Shown here piece after piece: positions 1 through 5,945 of a stretch of 7,480 nucleotides of DNA. Origin of the DNA: Chitinophagales bacterium (GTDB lineage Bacteria > Bacteroidota > Bacteroidia > Chitinophagales > BACL12); the NCBI GenBank assembly GCA_014380545.1, contig JACMJP010000224.1, positions 1 through 7,480 on the forward strand, given 5' to 3'. Position numbers and translations under genes: made by a program. How positions within the stretch are numbered: the stretch's first letter is position 1; every line of letters begins with the position of its first letter. Under the pieces are notes generated by a model. The model had not been told where the DNA came from. It did no database searches and saw nothing but the letters and a program-made list of their open reading frames with translations.

Positions 1-552
1 AATTAATGTTGGATAATCTGTAAGTGTATAATAGCTGCAACTTGTTTTTTCAAATGCTTCCTGTGCTATATCAAAACCATACGTAAAAAGTGCAGTTAAG
101 CCTAACACATTTGCTCCTGCATTGCGCAATGCATCTACTGCCTGTAAGCTGCTCATGCCAGTGGAAATGAGATCTTCAACAACAACAATCGTATCGCCGG
201 TATTTAACTTCCCTTCAATCTGATTTGTTAATCCATGCTTTTTTGCTTCATTGCGCACATAAATAAATGGTTTATTCAATGCTTCTGCAACCAGTACACC
301 ATGCGGAATTCCTGCTGTTGCTACACCCGCTATGCTATCCACATTGCCATAATGTTGCTGAATACAAAGTGCAAGGTTATTTTTGATGAATGTGCGCACA
401 TCAGGAAATGAAAGTGTTAAGCGGTTATCGCAATAAATTGGGGATTTCCATCCAGAAGCCCAGGTAAAGGGTTGTTGAGGATTTAATTTTATTGCATTAA
501 TATCAAGTAAATATGCTGTAAATAATTTTGCAACAGATTCATTAAATAACAT
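1..552 (-). CDS. pyrE: Orotate phosphoribosyltransferase, 5' part (runs off window start)
   Basis: Transfers the phosphoribosyl group of PRPP to orotate to give orotidine 5'-phosphate, the fifth step of de novo UMP synthesis, in the cytoplasm. My translation from the ATG at 552-550 is open through 184 codons to base 1; the family is usually about 210 residues, so only the C-terminal end is missing. Visible signatures are the orotate-side segment WASGWKSPIYCDNR (residues 31-44), the substrate loop VATAGIPHG (77-85), the flexible-loop KKHG (104-107), and the PRPP-binding motif VVVEDLISTG (123-132). This start is chosen because the reading begins with the usual N-terminal helix about 30 residues before the WxSGxKSPIY segment. 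The start codon shares two bases with the start codon of the divergent Nudix gene. An octamer TAGTTTTG lies five bases upstream, but without a -33 element, so its promoter is not settled. Identification is secure. Confidence 0.95.
   Translation of the reverse strand, partial: MLFNESVAKLFTAYLLDINAIKLNPQQPFTWASGWKSPIYCDNRLTLSFPDVRTFIKNNLALCIQQHYGNVDSIAGVATAGIPHGVLVAEALNKPFIYVRNEAKKHGLTNQIEGKLNTGDTIVVVEDLISTGMSSLQAVDALRNAGANVLGLTALFTYGFDIAQEAFEKTSCSYYTLTDYPTLI
523..530 (+). promoter_or_regulatory. Candidate -7 promoter element for the Nudix gene
   Basis: TAATTTTG is an exact match to the Bacteroidota -7 consensus TAnnTTTG, 20 bases before the Nudix ATG, which would give a short leader of about 14 bases. 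It lies inside the pyrE coding region. No TTG is found 17-23 bases upstream (the nearest, 492-494, is 28 bases away), so only the -7 half is supported. In AT-rich DNA such octamers also occur by chance. Confidence 0.35.
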
Positions 553-1195
553 GGCTCAAAACTATAAAATATTTATCAATGAGATCCCGATCATTATTGT
601 GGAAGGAAATTCTTTGAACGGTTTATTACATGAGGAATTAAATCCTGTTTATTTCTTCACACAAAAAACGGAAATACAAAAAGCATTTGAATTTGCCCAG
701 GCAGGAAATTATTTTAAAAGCCTTACAATAATTTGCGAGGATGCAAAGGCGATGAAAAAACAATTGTTTGCACAGTACAGAACAATTAAGGCAGCAGGAG
801 GCTGTATTTTTAATACAAAAAAAGAAATTCTGATGATACTGCGACACGGTATGTGGGATCTGCCGAAAGGTAAAATTGAAAAAGGCGAAAAGAAAAAAAA
901 AGCGGCTATCCGTGAAGTACGGGAAGAAACCGGAATTGAAAAAGTAGAGATCATTAATAAATTGATGAAAACATATCATACCTATGCAGCGGCAGAAGAC
1001 CAGAAAATATTAAAAGTAACACACTGGTATTATATGCAGAGTTATGAGGATACCAATTTGATTCCGCAACTGGAGGAAGGAATTGAAACTGTTGCATGGA
1101 TAGATGAAGAACACCTTGATGATAAATTAAAATACACCTATGGCAGCATTAAAAATGTAGTGGATGCTGCTATTGTTGCATCGCATCTCTCATAA
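551..1195 (+). CDS. Nudix hydrolase with N-terminal extension
   Basis: A hydrolase of nucleoside diphosphates linked to another moiety; the substrate cannot be told from sequence. The Nudix box GX5EX7REUXEEXGU is intact at residues 107-129 (G107, E113, R121-E122, E125-E126, G128-I129), giving the metal-binding loop-helix-loop. The Nudix fold spans about residues 80-205, opening with AAGGCIF and the preceding WDLPKGK. The first 75 or so residues are a separate N-terminal region that I do not recognise. Length is 214 residues, longer than a minimal Nudix protein of about 140. The gene is divergent from pyrE, with overlapping start codons, and its last 26 bases overlap the 3' end of coaD on the other strand. 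A run of nine A at 893-901 falls within the Nudix box. The position between pyrE and coaD does not fix a substrate. Family call is firm, specific role unknown. Confidence 0.92.
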   Translation: MAQNYKIFINEIPIIIVEGNSLNGLLHEELNPVYFFTQKTEIQKAFEFAQAGNYFKSLTIICEDAKAMKKQLFAQYRTIKAAGGCIFNTKKEILMILRHGMWDLPKGKIEKGEKKKKAAIREVREETGIEKVEIINKLMKTYHTYAAAEDQKILKVTHWYYMQSYEDTNLIPQLEEGIETVAWIDEEHLDDKLKYTYGSIKNVVDAAIVASHLS

Positions 1196-1646
1196 CACAG
1201 GCAGGAACAAGGTGATCAAATTTGCCTTTGTATCTAATTAATTCCCTTACAATTGTTGAATTAATATGTGAATATTCCGGTGCTGTCATCACAAAAATTG
1301 TTTCAATGGAATCTTCAACTGATCTGTTTAAAGCCGCAATTGTTTTTTCATATTCAAAATCAATAGTATTTCTTAATCCCCTTAAAATAAATTGCGCATT
1401 TTTTTCTTTGCAGAAATTTACGGTTAACCCTTCATAGTTTGTTATTTCAATTTTTTCATGTACCTGAAATATTTCGTGTAACCATTTTAAACGCATTTCA
1501 AGAGTGAAATAGTTTTTCTTTTGTGCGTTAACACCAACTGCAATAATTATTTTGTCAAATAGATCAATGCTCCGGTTAATAATATCAATATGACCAATTG
1601 TTATTGGATCGAAAGAGCCGGGAAAGAGTGCGATGTGGTTATTCAT
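1170..1646 (-). CDS. coaD: Pantetheine-phosphate adenylyltransferase
   Basis: Joins 4'-phosphopantetheine and ATP to form dephospho-CoA and pyrophosphate, the penultimate step of coenzyme A synthesis; cytoplasmic, hexameric in the family. At 158 residues it has the normal length. The N-terminal nucleotidyltransferase signature is complete: FPGSFDPITIGH, with the TxGH motif at residues 16-19. K43/K44 follow in the expected place, RGLR is at 89-92, and the ATP-loop INSTIVRE is at 128-135 (ISSTxVRE is more usual). It is the last gene of a minus-strand operon, starting only 8 bases after the rsmD stop codon; coaD and rsmD are neighbours in many bacteria. Its 3' end overlaps the convergent Nudix gene by 26 bases, leaving no room for an intergenic terminator. 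Identification is secure. Confidence 0.97.
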   Translation of the reverse strand: MNNHIALFPGSFDPITIGHIDIINRSIDLFDKIIIAVGVNAQKKNYFTLEMRLKWLHEIFQVHEKIEITNYEGLTVNFCKEKNAQFILRGLRNTIDFEYEKTIAALNRSVEDSIETIFVMTAPEYSHINSTIVRELIRYKGKFDHLVPACVMRDAMQQ

Positions 1647-1654
1647 TAAAAAAA

Positions 1655-2188
1655 TTATTTATTCTCAAAAATACTAAATATAGTAGAGCCGTAATTTCTT
1701 TTATCTTTAAAATTCGGGTGGATGTCAAATTTATGTTTGGGATTGTGTTCAAGAATAAACCATCCGTTATCAGCTAATAATTGTAATTCAAAAATTTCGT
1801 TGGGTATTTCAGCTAATGTTTCCAAAGCATAGGGAGGCCCTGCAAAAATGATATCAAATTTTCTTTTTGTGCTGTGCATGTATTGGAACACATCCATTTG
1901 CATTACGGTTGCAGGTATCTTTAATTCTTCCATTGTTTTTTTTATGAAAGCAATGCTTCTTCCGTCTTTTTCTATACATACAATTTCATCGCAACCCCTT
2001 GATGCCATTTCATAGCTTAAACTTCCTGTGCCTGAGAACAGATCGAGAAAAGAAATACTTTCAAGATCAAAATTATTTACAAGAATATTAAATAAACCTT
2101 CTTTTGCAGAATCAGTAGTAGGTCTTGCAGGAATATTTGCAGGCGGATGAAATCTTTTTCCTTTAAATCTTCCCGTTACTATGCGCAT
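1655..2188 (-). CDS. rsmD: 16S rRNA (guanine966-N2)-methyltransferase, with altered DPPY motif
   Basis: An S-adenosylmethionine-dependent enzyme that methylates N2 of G966 in 16S rRNA during 30S assembly. At 177 residues it is slightly shorter than E. coli RsmD. The N-terminus (MRIVTGRFKGKRF), the conserved RPTTD at residues 22-26 followed by KEGLFNIL, and SAM-binding motif I DLFSGTG (49-55) are all typical. The acidic end of strand 2 is E73. The catalytic motif IV, normally (D/N)PPY or (D/N)PPF in N-methyltransferases, reads AGPPY at 116-120, with glycine (codon GGG at 1840-1838) where the Asp or Asn is expected. The rest of the protein is intact, so I call it a gene and not a pseudogene, but activity with this substitution needs proof. 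The start overlaps the end of the DUF3822 gene by 10 bases, suggesting translational coupling, and coaD follows 8 bases downstream. Confidence 0.93.
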   Translation of the reverse strand: MRIVTGRFKGKRFHPPANIPARPTTDSAKEGLFNILVNNFDLESISFLDLFSGTGSLSYEMASRGCDEIVCIEKDGRSIAFIKKTMEELKIPATVMQMDVFQYMHSTKRKFDIIFAGPPYALETLAEIPNEIFELQLLADNGWFILEHNPKHKFDIHPNFKDKRNYGSTIFSIFENK

Positions 2189-3024
2189 AAGTGCAAACTA
2201 AAAAGTGTTGTATAATAATGTAAGGATGTTATTTCTGAAGCTGCCGGTAATTTTAAATGATCAGGAGTATTAATGAAGCCTATGTTCCTGAAAAATTTAT
2301 ATAATTCATTATACAAAACAGAATCTTCTATAATATAGCCGCATAATTTCAAATCGGATACATTTCTGTCAATTTGCAATTGATCACTCACCAATAAAGC
2401 AAAATACAAAAAATCTTCTTTATTCTTAAATTGAAACTGGTTGCAGAATTTTAATTCTTTATTTTCAAGATATATAATATGCATATGATCCTGCCGTACA
2501 TCAAAGATCAATTGCGCAGCATGCATATCATTTTTATGAGCCTGAATATATTCAAGTAATGCCGTGGATGTATGAAATATTTTTGCGTTTGGAAAAGTGG
2601 CACTGAGGTATTTTTTTAATTCCTTGTAAATAACAAAAACATTTTTAATAGTTAAACCCCTTATATAATTTACTTCTGTTGTTTCTTTTTCTGCAACATG
2701 TGTATTATATTTTAAATAGTCACCAGCAAGTTCTTCTTCAAATAACGTTTCCGGAACAAGCATAAAGGCAGGCCATGCAATTGATATTTTCGTTTCTTTT
2801 ACAGGTATATGCAAAATGTCTTCAGCATTTATAATATTTTTTAAGCGGCTTGAAAAATCACTGCCATTGATTCCCTGCGGAAAAGTAATTCTTTTTAAAG
2901 CTGCAATTTTTCCTGTTGATTTATCATATATAACAAAAGCAAGTTGCTGGCGCTCCAGTTCCATCAGCAGGCTGTAGTGCTGTGTGAAATTCCTGTTAAA
3001 TGATGCATCAACAAATTGTTCCAT
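2179..3024 (-). CDS. DUF3822 family protein, first gene of the rsmD-coaD operon
   Basis: A 281-residue protein that fits the Bacteroidota-specific DUF3822 family, whose function is not established; from memory, a structural-genomics member from Bacteroides has an actin-like ATPase fold. Supporting features in order are an N-terminal strand pattern LAFVIYDKSTGKIAALK (about 29-45), the VPETLFEEE segment (about 92-99), a strand-helix NVFVIYKELKKYLSATFPNAKIFH (about 128-151), LIFDVRQDHMHIIYLENKELKFCNQF (about 172-197), a KEDFLYFAL helix, and a LKLCGYI strand (about 225-231). There is no signal peptide or membrane segment, so it should be cytoplasmic. It leads the operon and overlaps rsmD by 10 bases. 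The steady linkage to rsmD and coaD suggests, but does not show, a role near ribosome maturation or CoA synthesis. The promoter is not clear: the best upstream octamer on this strand is TATTTTTA, one base off consensus. Confidence 0.85.
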   Translation of the reverse strand: MEQFVDASFNRNFTQHYSLLMELERQQLAFVIYDKSTGKIAALKRITFPQGINGSDFSSRLKNIINAEDILHIPVKETKISIAWPAFMLVPETLFEEELAGDYLKYNTHVAEKETTEVNYIRGLTIKNVFVIYKELKKYLSATFPNAKIFHTSTALLEYIQAHKNDMHAAQLIFDVRQDHMHIIYLENKELKFCNQFQFKNKEDFLYFALLVSDQLQIDRNVSDLKLCGYIIEDSVLYNELYKFFRNIGFINTPDHLKLPAASEITSLHYYTTLFSLHLCA

Positions 3025-3059
3025 TGTGCTGTAAAAATAGCGTATTCAGTTTATTATAT

Positions 3060-3093
3060 TTTGCAGGCGTTCTCACTTGAAACATTACCTTTG
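3060..3093 (+). promoter_or_regulatory. Promoter of hemB (TTTG-N22-TACCTTTG)
   Basis: TTTG at 3060-3063 and TACCTTTG at 3086-3093 are separated by 22 bases. They match both halves of the Bacteroidota sigma-ABfr promoter (TTTG or TTG, 17-23 bases, TAnnTTTG). Transcription would start near 3100, giving a leader of about 14 bases before the ATG at 3114. This is the best promoter in the window. It excludes the in-frame GTG at 3093 as the hemB start, because the -7 element covers it. Confidence 0.7.
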
Positions 3094-3113
3094 TGTTCGT
3101 TTATAAAAATAAT

Positions 3114-4091
3114 ATGCAACATTTAATTAGCAGGCCAAGAAGATTAAGAAAAAATACGATCATCAGAAACATGGTTGCGGAAACAAGATTAAGTAAGGAC
3201 ATGTTTATTTATCCGTACTTTGTAATGCATGGTCAAAATATAAAACATGCTATTAATGCGATGCCCGGCATTTATCATTTTTCTCCTGATACATTAGTGA
3301 AAGATGTTAGTGAGGTTTTAAAATTAGGCGTCAATAAAATTTTATTATTTGGTGTTGGTGAGGAAAAAGATGCTGAGGCAACATCTTCTTACGCAATGAG
3401 CAATGCTGTTGCAAATGCAATAAGATTATTGAAAGCGGAGTTTGGAAATGACATTTATATTATTACAGATGTTTGTTTATGTGCTTATACGGATCATGGT
3501 CATTGCGGTGTATTACATGGACATACAATTACAAATGATGAATCTATTGATATTTTATGCAAAATGGCATTGATGCATGCAGAAGCCGGATCCGATATGG
3601 TTGCCCCAAGCGATATGATGGACGGAAGAGTTGGCGCAATAAGAGATCATCTTGATGAAAATAAATTTACGGATACTGCGATCATGAGTTATTCTGTAAA
3701 ATATGCATCCGCCTATTATGGCCCTTTTCGTGAAGCTGCAGATTCTGCTCCCTCTTTCGGCGACAGAAAAAGTTACCAGATGGATACACGAAATGTAATA
3801 GAAGGAATTAAGGAAGCGCAAATTGATGAAGATGAAGGTGCAGATATTCTTATGGTGAAACCTGCACTTGCATATTTGGATGTAATAAGTAAAGTAAAAC
3901 AAAATACAAATTTGCCGCTTGCATGTTATAATGTTTCCGGCGAATATAGCATGGTGAAAGCTGCAGCACAATTAAATTATATTGATGAACAAAAAATCGT
4001 GATGGAAAATATGTATGCATTTGCAAGAGCCGGTGCAGATATTATTATCAGCTATCATGCAAGGGATATATTTGAAAAAAAATGGATGTGA
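3114..4091 (+). CDS. hemB: Delta-aminolevulinic acid dehydratase (porphobilinogen synthase)
   Basis: Condenses two 5-aminolevulinate molecules to porphobilinogen, the first common step of tetrapyrrole and heme synthesis; cytoplasmic, octameric in the family. From the ATG at 3114 it has 325 residues, the usual length, and begins with the typical RPRRLRKN segment. The catalytic zinc site is present as C121, C123 and C131 in the segment VCLCAYTDHGHCG, so this is a zinc-type enzyme and not the Asp-rich, zinc-independent type. The two active-site lysines are visible: K196 in MSYSVKYASAYYGPFREA, and the Schiff-base lysine K249 in LMVKPALAYLD. The open frame extends upstream to a GTG at 3093, but that codon lies in the -7 promoter box, so I choose 3114. 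The gene is divergent from the DUF3822 operon with an 89-base spacer. Downstream, a repeat-bounded cassette begins 16 bases after its stop codon. Identification is secure. Confidence 0.97.
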   Translation: MQHLISRPRRLRKNTIIRNMVAETRLSKDMFIYPYFVMHGQNIKHAINAMPGIYHFSPDTLVKDVSEVLKLGVNKILLFGVGEEKDAEATSSYAMSNAVANAIRLLKAEFGNDIYIITDVCLCAYTDHGHCGVLHGHTITNDESIDILCKMALMHAEAGSDMVAPSDMMDGRVGAIRDHLDENKFTDTAIMSYSVKYASAYYGPFREAADSAPSFGDRKSYQMDTRNVIEGIKEAQIDEDEGADILMVKPALAYLDVISKVKQNTNLPLACYNVSGEYSMVKAAAQLNYIDEQKIVMENMYAFARAGADIIISYHARDIFEKKWM

Positions 4092-4106
4092 AGGGAAAAA
4101 GATAGT

Positions 4107-4137
4107 AGGATAGGTGGAAGGAGTTAATGGGGATAGG
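4107..4137 (+). repeat. Left inverted repeat of the four-helix cassette
   Basis: The core at 4108-4127 matches the reverse complement of 4580-4599 at 18 of 20 positions; the extended 31-base arm matches at 25. The arm is purine-rich. Within this end the 13-mer GGATAGGTGGAAG occurs twice in direct orientation, at 4108-4120 and 4131-4143, so the left boundary has an inner duplicate that the right end lacks. Confidence 0.7.
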
Positions 4138-4151
4138 TGGAAGACAGGAAA

Positions 4152-4159
4152 TAGAGTTG
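4152..4159 (+). promoter_or_regulatory. Weak -7-like element before the four-helix gene
   Basis: TAGAGTTG matches TAnnTTTG at five of the six fixed positions and lies 22 bases before the ATG. No -33 TTG is present at a suitable distance. It may be fortuitous; the gene could equally be read through from hemB. Confidence 0.2.
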
Positions 4160-4181
4160 CCAAAAAATAAAATCATTATTT

Positions 4182-4544
4182 ATGGATAGCTATGATGGTT
4201 TGGAAAACCTTGAAATTTATAAAATGGCAATGGAGATTGGAGAACAGGTTTGGAGTATTGTTGTAAAATGGGATGGTTTCAATAAATATAGTCTAGGAAC
4301 ACAATTGGTTTCTGCGGCAGATTCTATCGCAAACAACTTAAGTGAAGGTTATGGCAGATATCATTATAAAGAACGGAAGCAATTTTGTTATTACGCAAGA
4401 GGTTCAATGTTTGAAACATATACTGAATTAACAAAAGCGAAAGCAAGAAGTTTAATTGACGATGTAATATTTAATTCTATTGCAGAACAACTGAATATTC
4501 TAAAACCAAAATTAAACGCATATATAAACAGCATAGGTAAATGA
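4182..4544 (+). CDS. Four-helix-bundle protein (S23/IVP family, Avd-like)
   Basis: A 120-residue protein of the four-helix-bundle family first seen as the product of 23S rRNA intervening sequences; the accessory protein Avd of diversity-generating retroelements is a structural relative that forms pentamers and binds nucleic acid. The family hallmark is clear at residues 41-59, QLVSAADSIANNLSEGYGR, and is followed by the ERKQFCYYARGSMFETYTEL helix. Predicted helices lie roughly at 7-29, 38-57, 62-89 and 93-117. There is no signal peptide, membrane segment or catalytic motif, so an RNA- or DNA-binding structural role is the likeliest reading. Lysine, arginine and histidine cluster at 59-66 and 85-89. 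The gene fills almost all of a cassette closed by inverted repeats. No reverse transcriptase or variable repeat is in view, so it is not part of a visible retroelement. The biological role of stand-alone members is not known to me. Confidence 0.88.
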   Translation: MDSYDGLENLEIYKMAMEIGEQVWSIVVKWDGFNKYSLGTQLVSAADSIANNLSEGYGRYHYKERKQFCYYARGSMFETYTELTKAKARSLIDDVIFNSIAEQLNILKPKLNAYINSIGK

Positions 4545-4569
4545 TGTCGCAAACAATAATATTAATTTC

Positions 4570-4600
4570 CCTTTCCTCCTTAACCCCTTCCAGCTATCCC
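4570..4600 (-). repeat. Right inverted repeat of the four-helix cassette
   Basis: The reverse complement of this arm aligns without gaps to 4107-4137 with six mismatches. It ends 13 bases before the MATE start codon. Its segment AGCTATCC (4592-4599) is also exactly complementary to GGATAGCT (4184-4191), which overlaps the four-helix gene's start codon, so the arm has two possible pairing partners in the transcript. Confidence 0.7.
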
Positions 4601-4613
4601 CCTTGGGTTTAAA

Positions 4614-5945
4614 ATGCAAATACAAATAACATATCGCCAGATCATTTCTCTCTCTCTGCCACTTATGGCAACATCTTTATTTAATAATGTTATTAATTTA
4701 ATTGGTGTTGCATTTATGGGCAGGGTAGGGGAAACAGAACTCGCTGCCATTGGTATTGCTGCATTAGTATTTATTTTACTTACGATGATACCTTACGGAT
4801 TTTCTGTGGGCTTTCAAATAATTATTGCAAGAAGGGCAGCTGAGCAGGAATATACTTCCATAGGAAAAATATTTAATAATAATCTGGTCTTCATGTGCGC
4901 TGTAGGAATTTTATTGTTTTTATTTCTTCGTTTTTTAGCGCCAATTGCCCTTGAACCATTTTTTTCTTCACAGGCAATTTATGATGCCGGAATGAGTTAT
5001 CTGCATTACAGGAGTTTCGAAATATTTCTTGCATGTTTTGCATTTACACTCATTGCATTTTACACAAGTATCGGCGATAATAAAATTATTGGCATCAGTG
5101 CTTTGGTAATGTTGCTGGTAAATATATTTTTTAATTACAGTCTGGTATTTGGAGAAAATGGTTTTCCTGAAATGGGAATTGAAGGGGCCGGATTAGCTTC
5201 TCTTATTTCAAGTTCCACTGCATGCTTATTAAATCTCGGCTATTTAATTTTTTCAAAATACAGAAAACAATTCGGCCTTTTTAATTTCCGGAAATTTGAA
5301 TGGCTGCAGGTGCAAAGCGGATTAAAATTATCAGGACCAATTGTGCTGCAACATTTTTTGTCAACCGGAACATGGGCAATATTTTTTCTTATGATAGAAA
5401 AAATGGGTATTGAAGCATTAGCTGCAAGCAACGTTGCTAAAGAGGTCTATATGATACTGGGTGTTACAACCTGGGGATTTGCAAATGCAACAAATAGTTT
5501 AGTGAGTAATCTCCTCGGGCAGGGCAGGCATGATGAGGTTTTTGAATTAGTAAAAAAAGTAATTTGGGTAAGCCTTGTATTTTCATTTGCGTTGTGTGCT
5601 GCTATTCTAATTTTTCCCTCCTACTTTGTGGAAATATTTACAAATGATGAGAAAATTATTCAGGAAGCGATAGGCCCGGTTCGTATTGCAGGTGTATGTT
5701 TAGTAATGATGGCAGTCAGCAGTATTCTTTTCCGTGCAGTTACAGGAACCGGCGCCACAAGATATTCACTCCTGCTTGAATTTATAACACTCATCATTTA
5801 TATGGTTTATGTTATAATTCTTATTCCTGTATTAAATGTAAATCTTACTATTGCCTGGACAAGCGAATTCATTTACTGGCTTGCACTTGCATGGCTGTGC
5901 TGGAATTATTTAAAAGGCGGGAAGTGGAAGACGTATAAAGTTTGA
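4614..5945 (+). CDS. MATE family efflux transporter
   Basis: An inner-membrane antiporter of the multidrug and toxic compound extrusion family, which exports cationic drugs or metabolites at the expense of a sodium or proton gradient; substrate and coupling ion cannot be read from the sequence. At 443 residues it has the usual length. About twelve hydrophobic segments are visible, starting near 10-35 and 43-70. The N-terminal repeat opens with ISLSLPLMATSLFNNVINLI, then FMGRVGETELAAIGIA (34-49), typical of NorM/DinF-type proteins. The second half contains the related GPIVLQHFLSTGTWAIFFLMIEKMGIEALAASNVAKEVY. No TAnnTTTG promoter lies between the cassette and the ATG, so it may be transcribed from hemB, from within the cassette, or from an unrecognised site. 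It converges on the OmpA-domain gene, 11 bases separating the two stop codons. Confidence 0.93.
   Translation: MQIQITYRQIISLSLPLMATSLFNNVINLIGVAFMGRVGETELAAIGIAALVFILLTMIPYGFSVGFQIIIARRAAEQEYTSIGKIFNNNLVFMCAVGILLFLFLRFLAPIALEPFFSSQAIYDAGMSYLHYRSFEIFLACFAFTLIAFYTSIGDNKIIGISALVMLLVNIFFNYSLVFGENGFPEMGIEGAGLASLISSSTACLLNLGYLIFSKYRKQFGLFNFRKFEWLQVQSGLKLSGPIVLQHFLSTGTWAIFFLMIEKMGIEALAASNVAKEVYMILGVTTWGFANATNSLVSNLLGQGRHDEVFELVKKVIWVSLVFSFALCAAILIFPSYFVEIFTNDEKIIQEAIGPVRIAGVCLVMMAVSSILFRAVTGTGATRYSLLLEFITLIIYMVYVIILIPVLNVNLTIAWTSEFIYWLALAWLCWNYLKGGKWKTYKV

Larger units (their letters stand above)
4107..4600 (+). mobile_element. Candidate IVS-like cassette: four-helix-bundle gene framed by inverted repeats
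   Basis: A segment of 494 bases bounded by imperfect inverted repeats (4107-4137 and 4570-4600, 25 of 31 positions matching) and holding one small gene on the plus strand. It sits between hemB and the MATE gene. Proteins of this family are known from intervening sequences in 23S rRNA of Leptospira and Coxiella, where the insert is likewise closed by complementary ends that form a stem. No transposase is present and I see no convincing target-site duplication, so mobility is inferred from architecture alone. It could instead be an ancient, fixed stem-bounded transcript unit. Confidence 0.5.

Noticed and set aside
557..564. TAGTTTTG on the minus strand as a pyrE promoter
   Set aside because: It is only five bases before the start codon and the sole TTG upstream is 12 bases away, too close for the -33 element; it would require a leaderless transcript, so I do not annotate it.
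638..979. Minus-strand open frame of 113 codons opposite the Nudix gene, and a shorter one at 709-954
   Set aside because: Both are antisense to a well-conserved Nudix coding region, are rich in Phe, Cys and Ile as expected from reversed Lys/Glu codons, and show no family motif.
1222..1437. Plus-strand open frame of 71 codons opposite coaD
   Set aside because: Lies wholly within coaD on the other strand, with no promoter or recognisable sequence.
3035..3042. TATTTTTA on the minus strand as the promoter of the DUF3822 operon
   Set aside because: Lacks the final G of the consensus and has no convincing -33 element; too weak in an AT-rich spacer.
3555..3971. Minus-strand open frame of 138 codons opposite hemB, and the one at 3972-4163
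   Set aside because: Shadows of conserved hemB sequence; compositions are Cys/His/Ile-rich and unlike any family. The second also crosses the left repeat without a sensible start context.
4091..4106. Target-site duplication beside the cassette
   Set aside because: The bases outside the left repeat (4091-4106) and the right repeat (4601-4613) share no convincing direct repeat, so insertion cannot be dated or proven this way.
4182..4544. Diversity-generating retroelement (Avd-like protein as its marker)
   Set aside because: No reverse transcriptase, template repeat or variable repeat is present in the window; the match is only to the shared four-helix fold.
5240..5431. Minus-strand open frame opposite the MATE gene; likewise the plus-strand frames at 6112-6318 and 6813-6995 and the minus-strand frame at 7234-7440
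   Set aside because: All lie in or across conserved coding sequence of the opposite strand and carry no motif or initiation signal.
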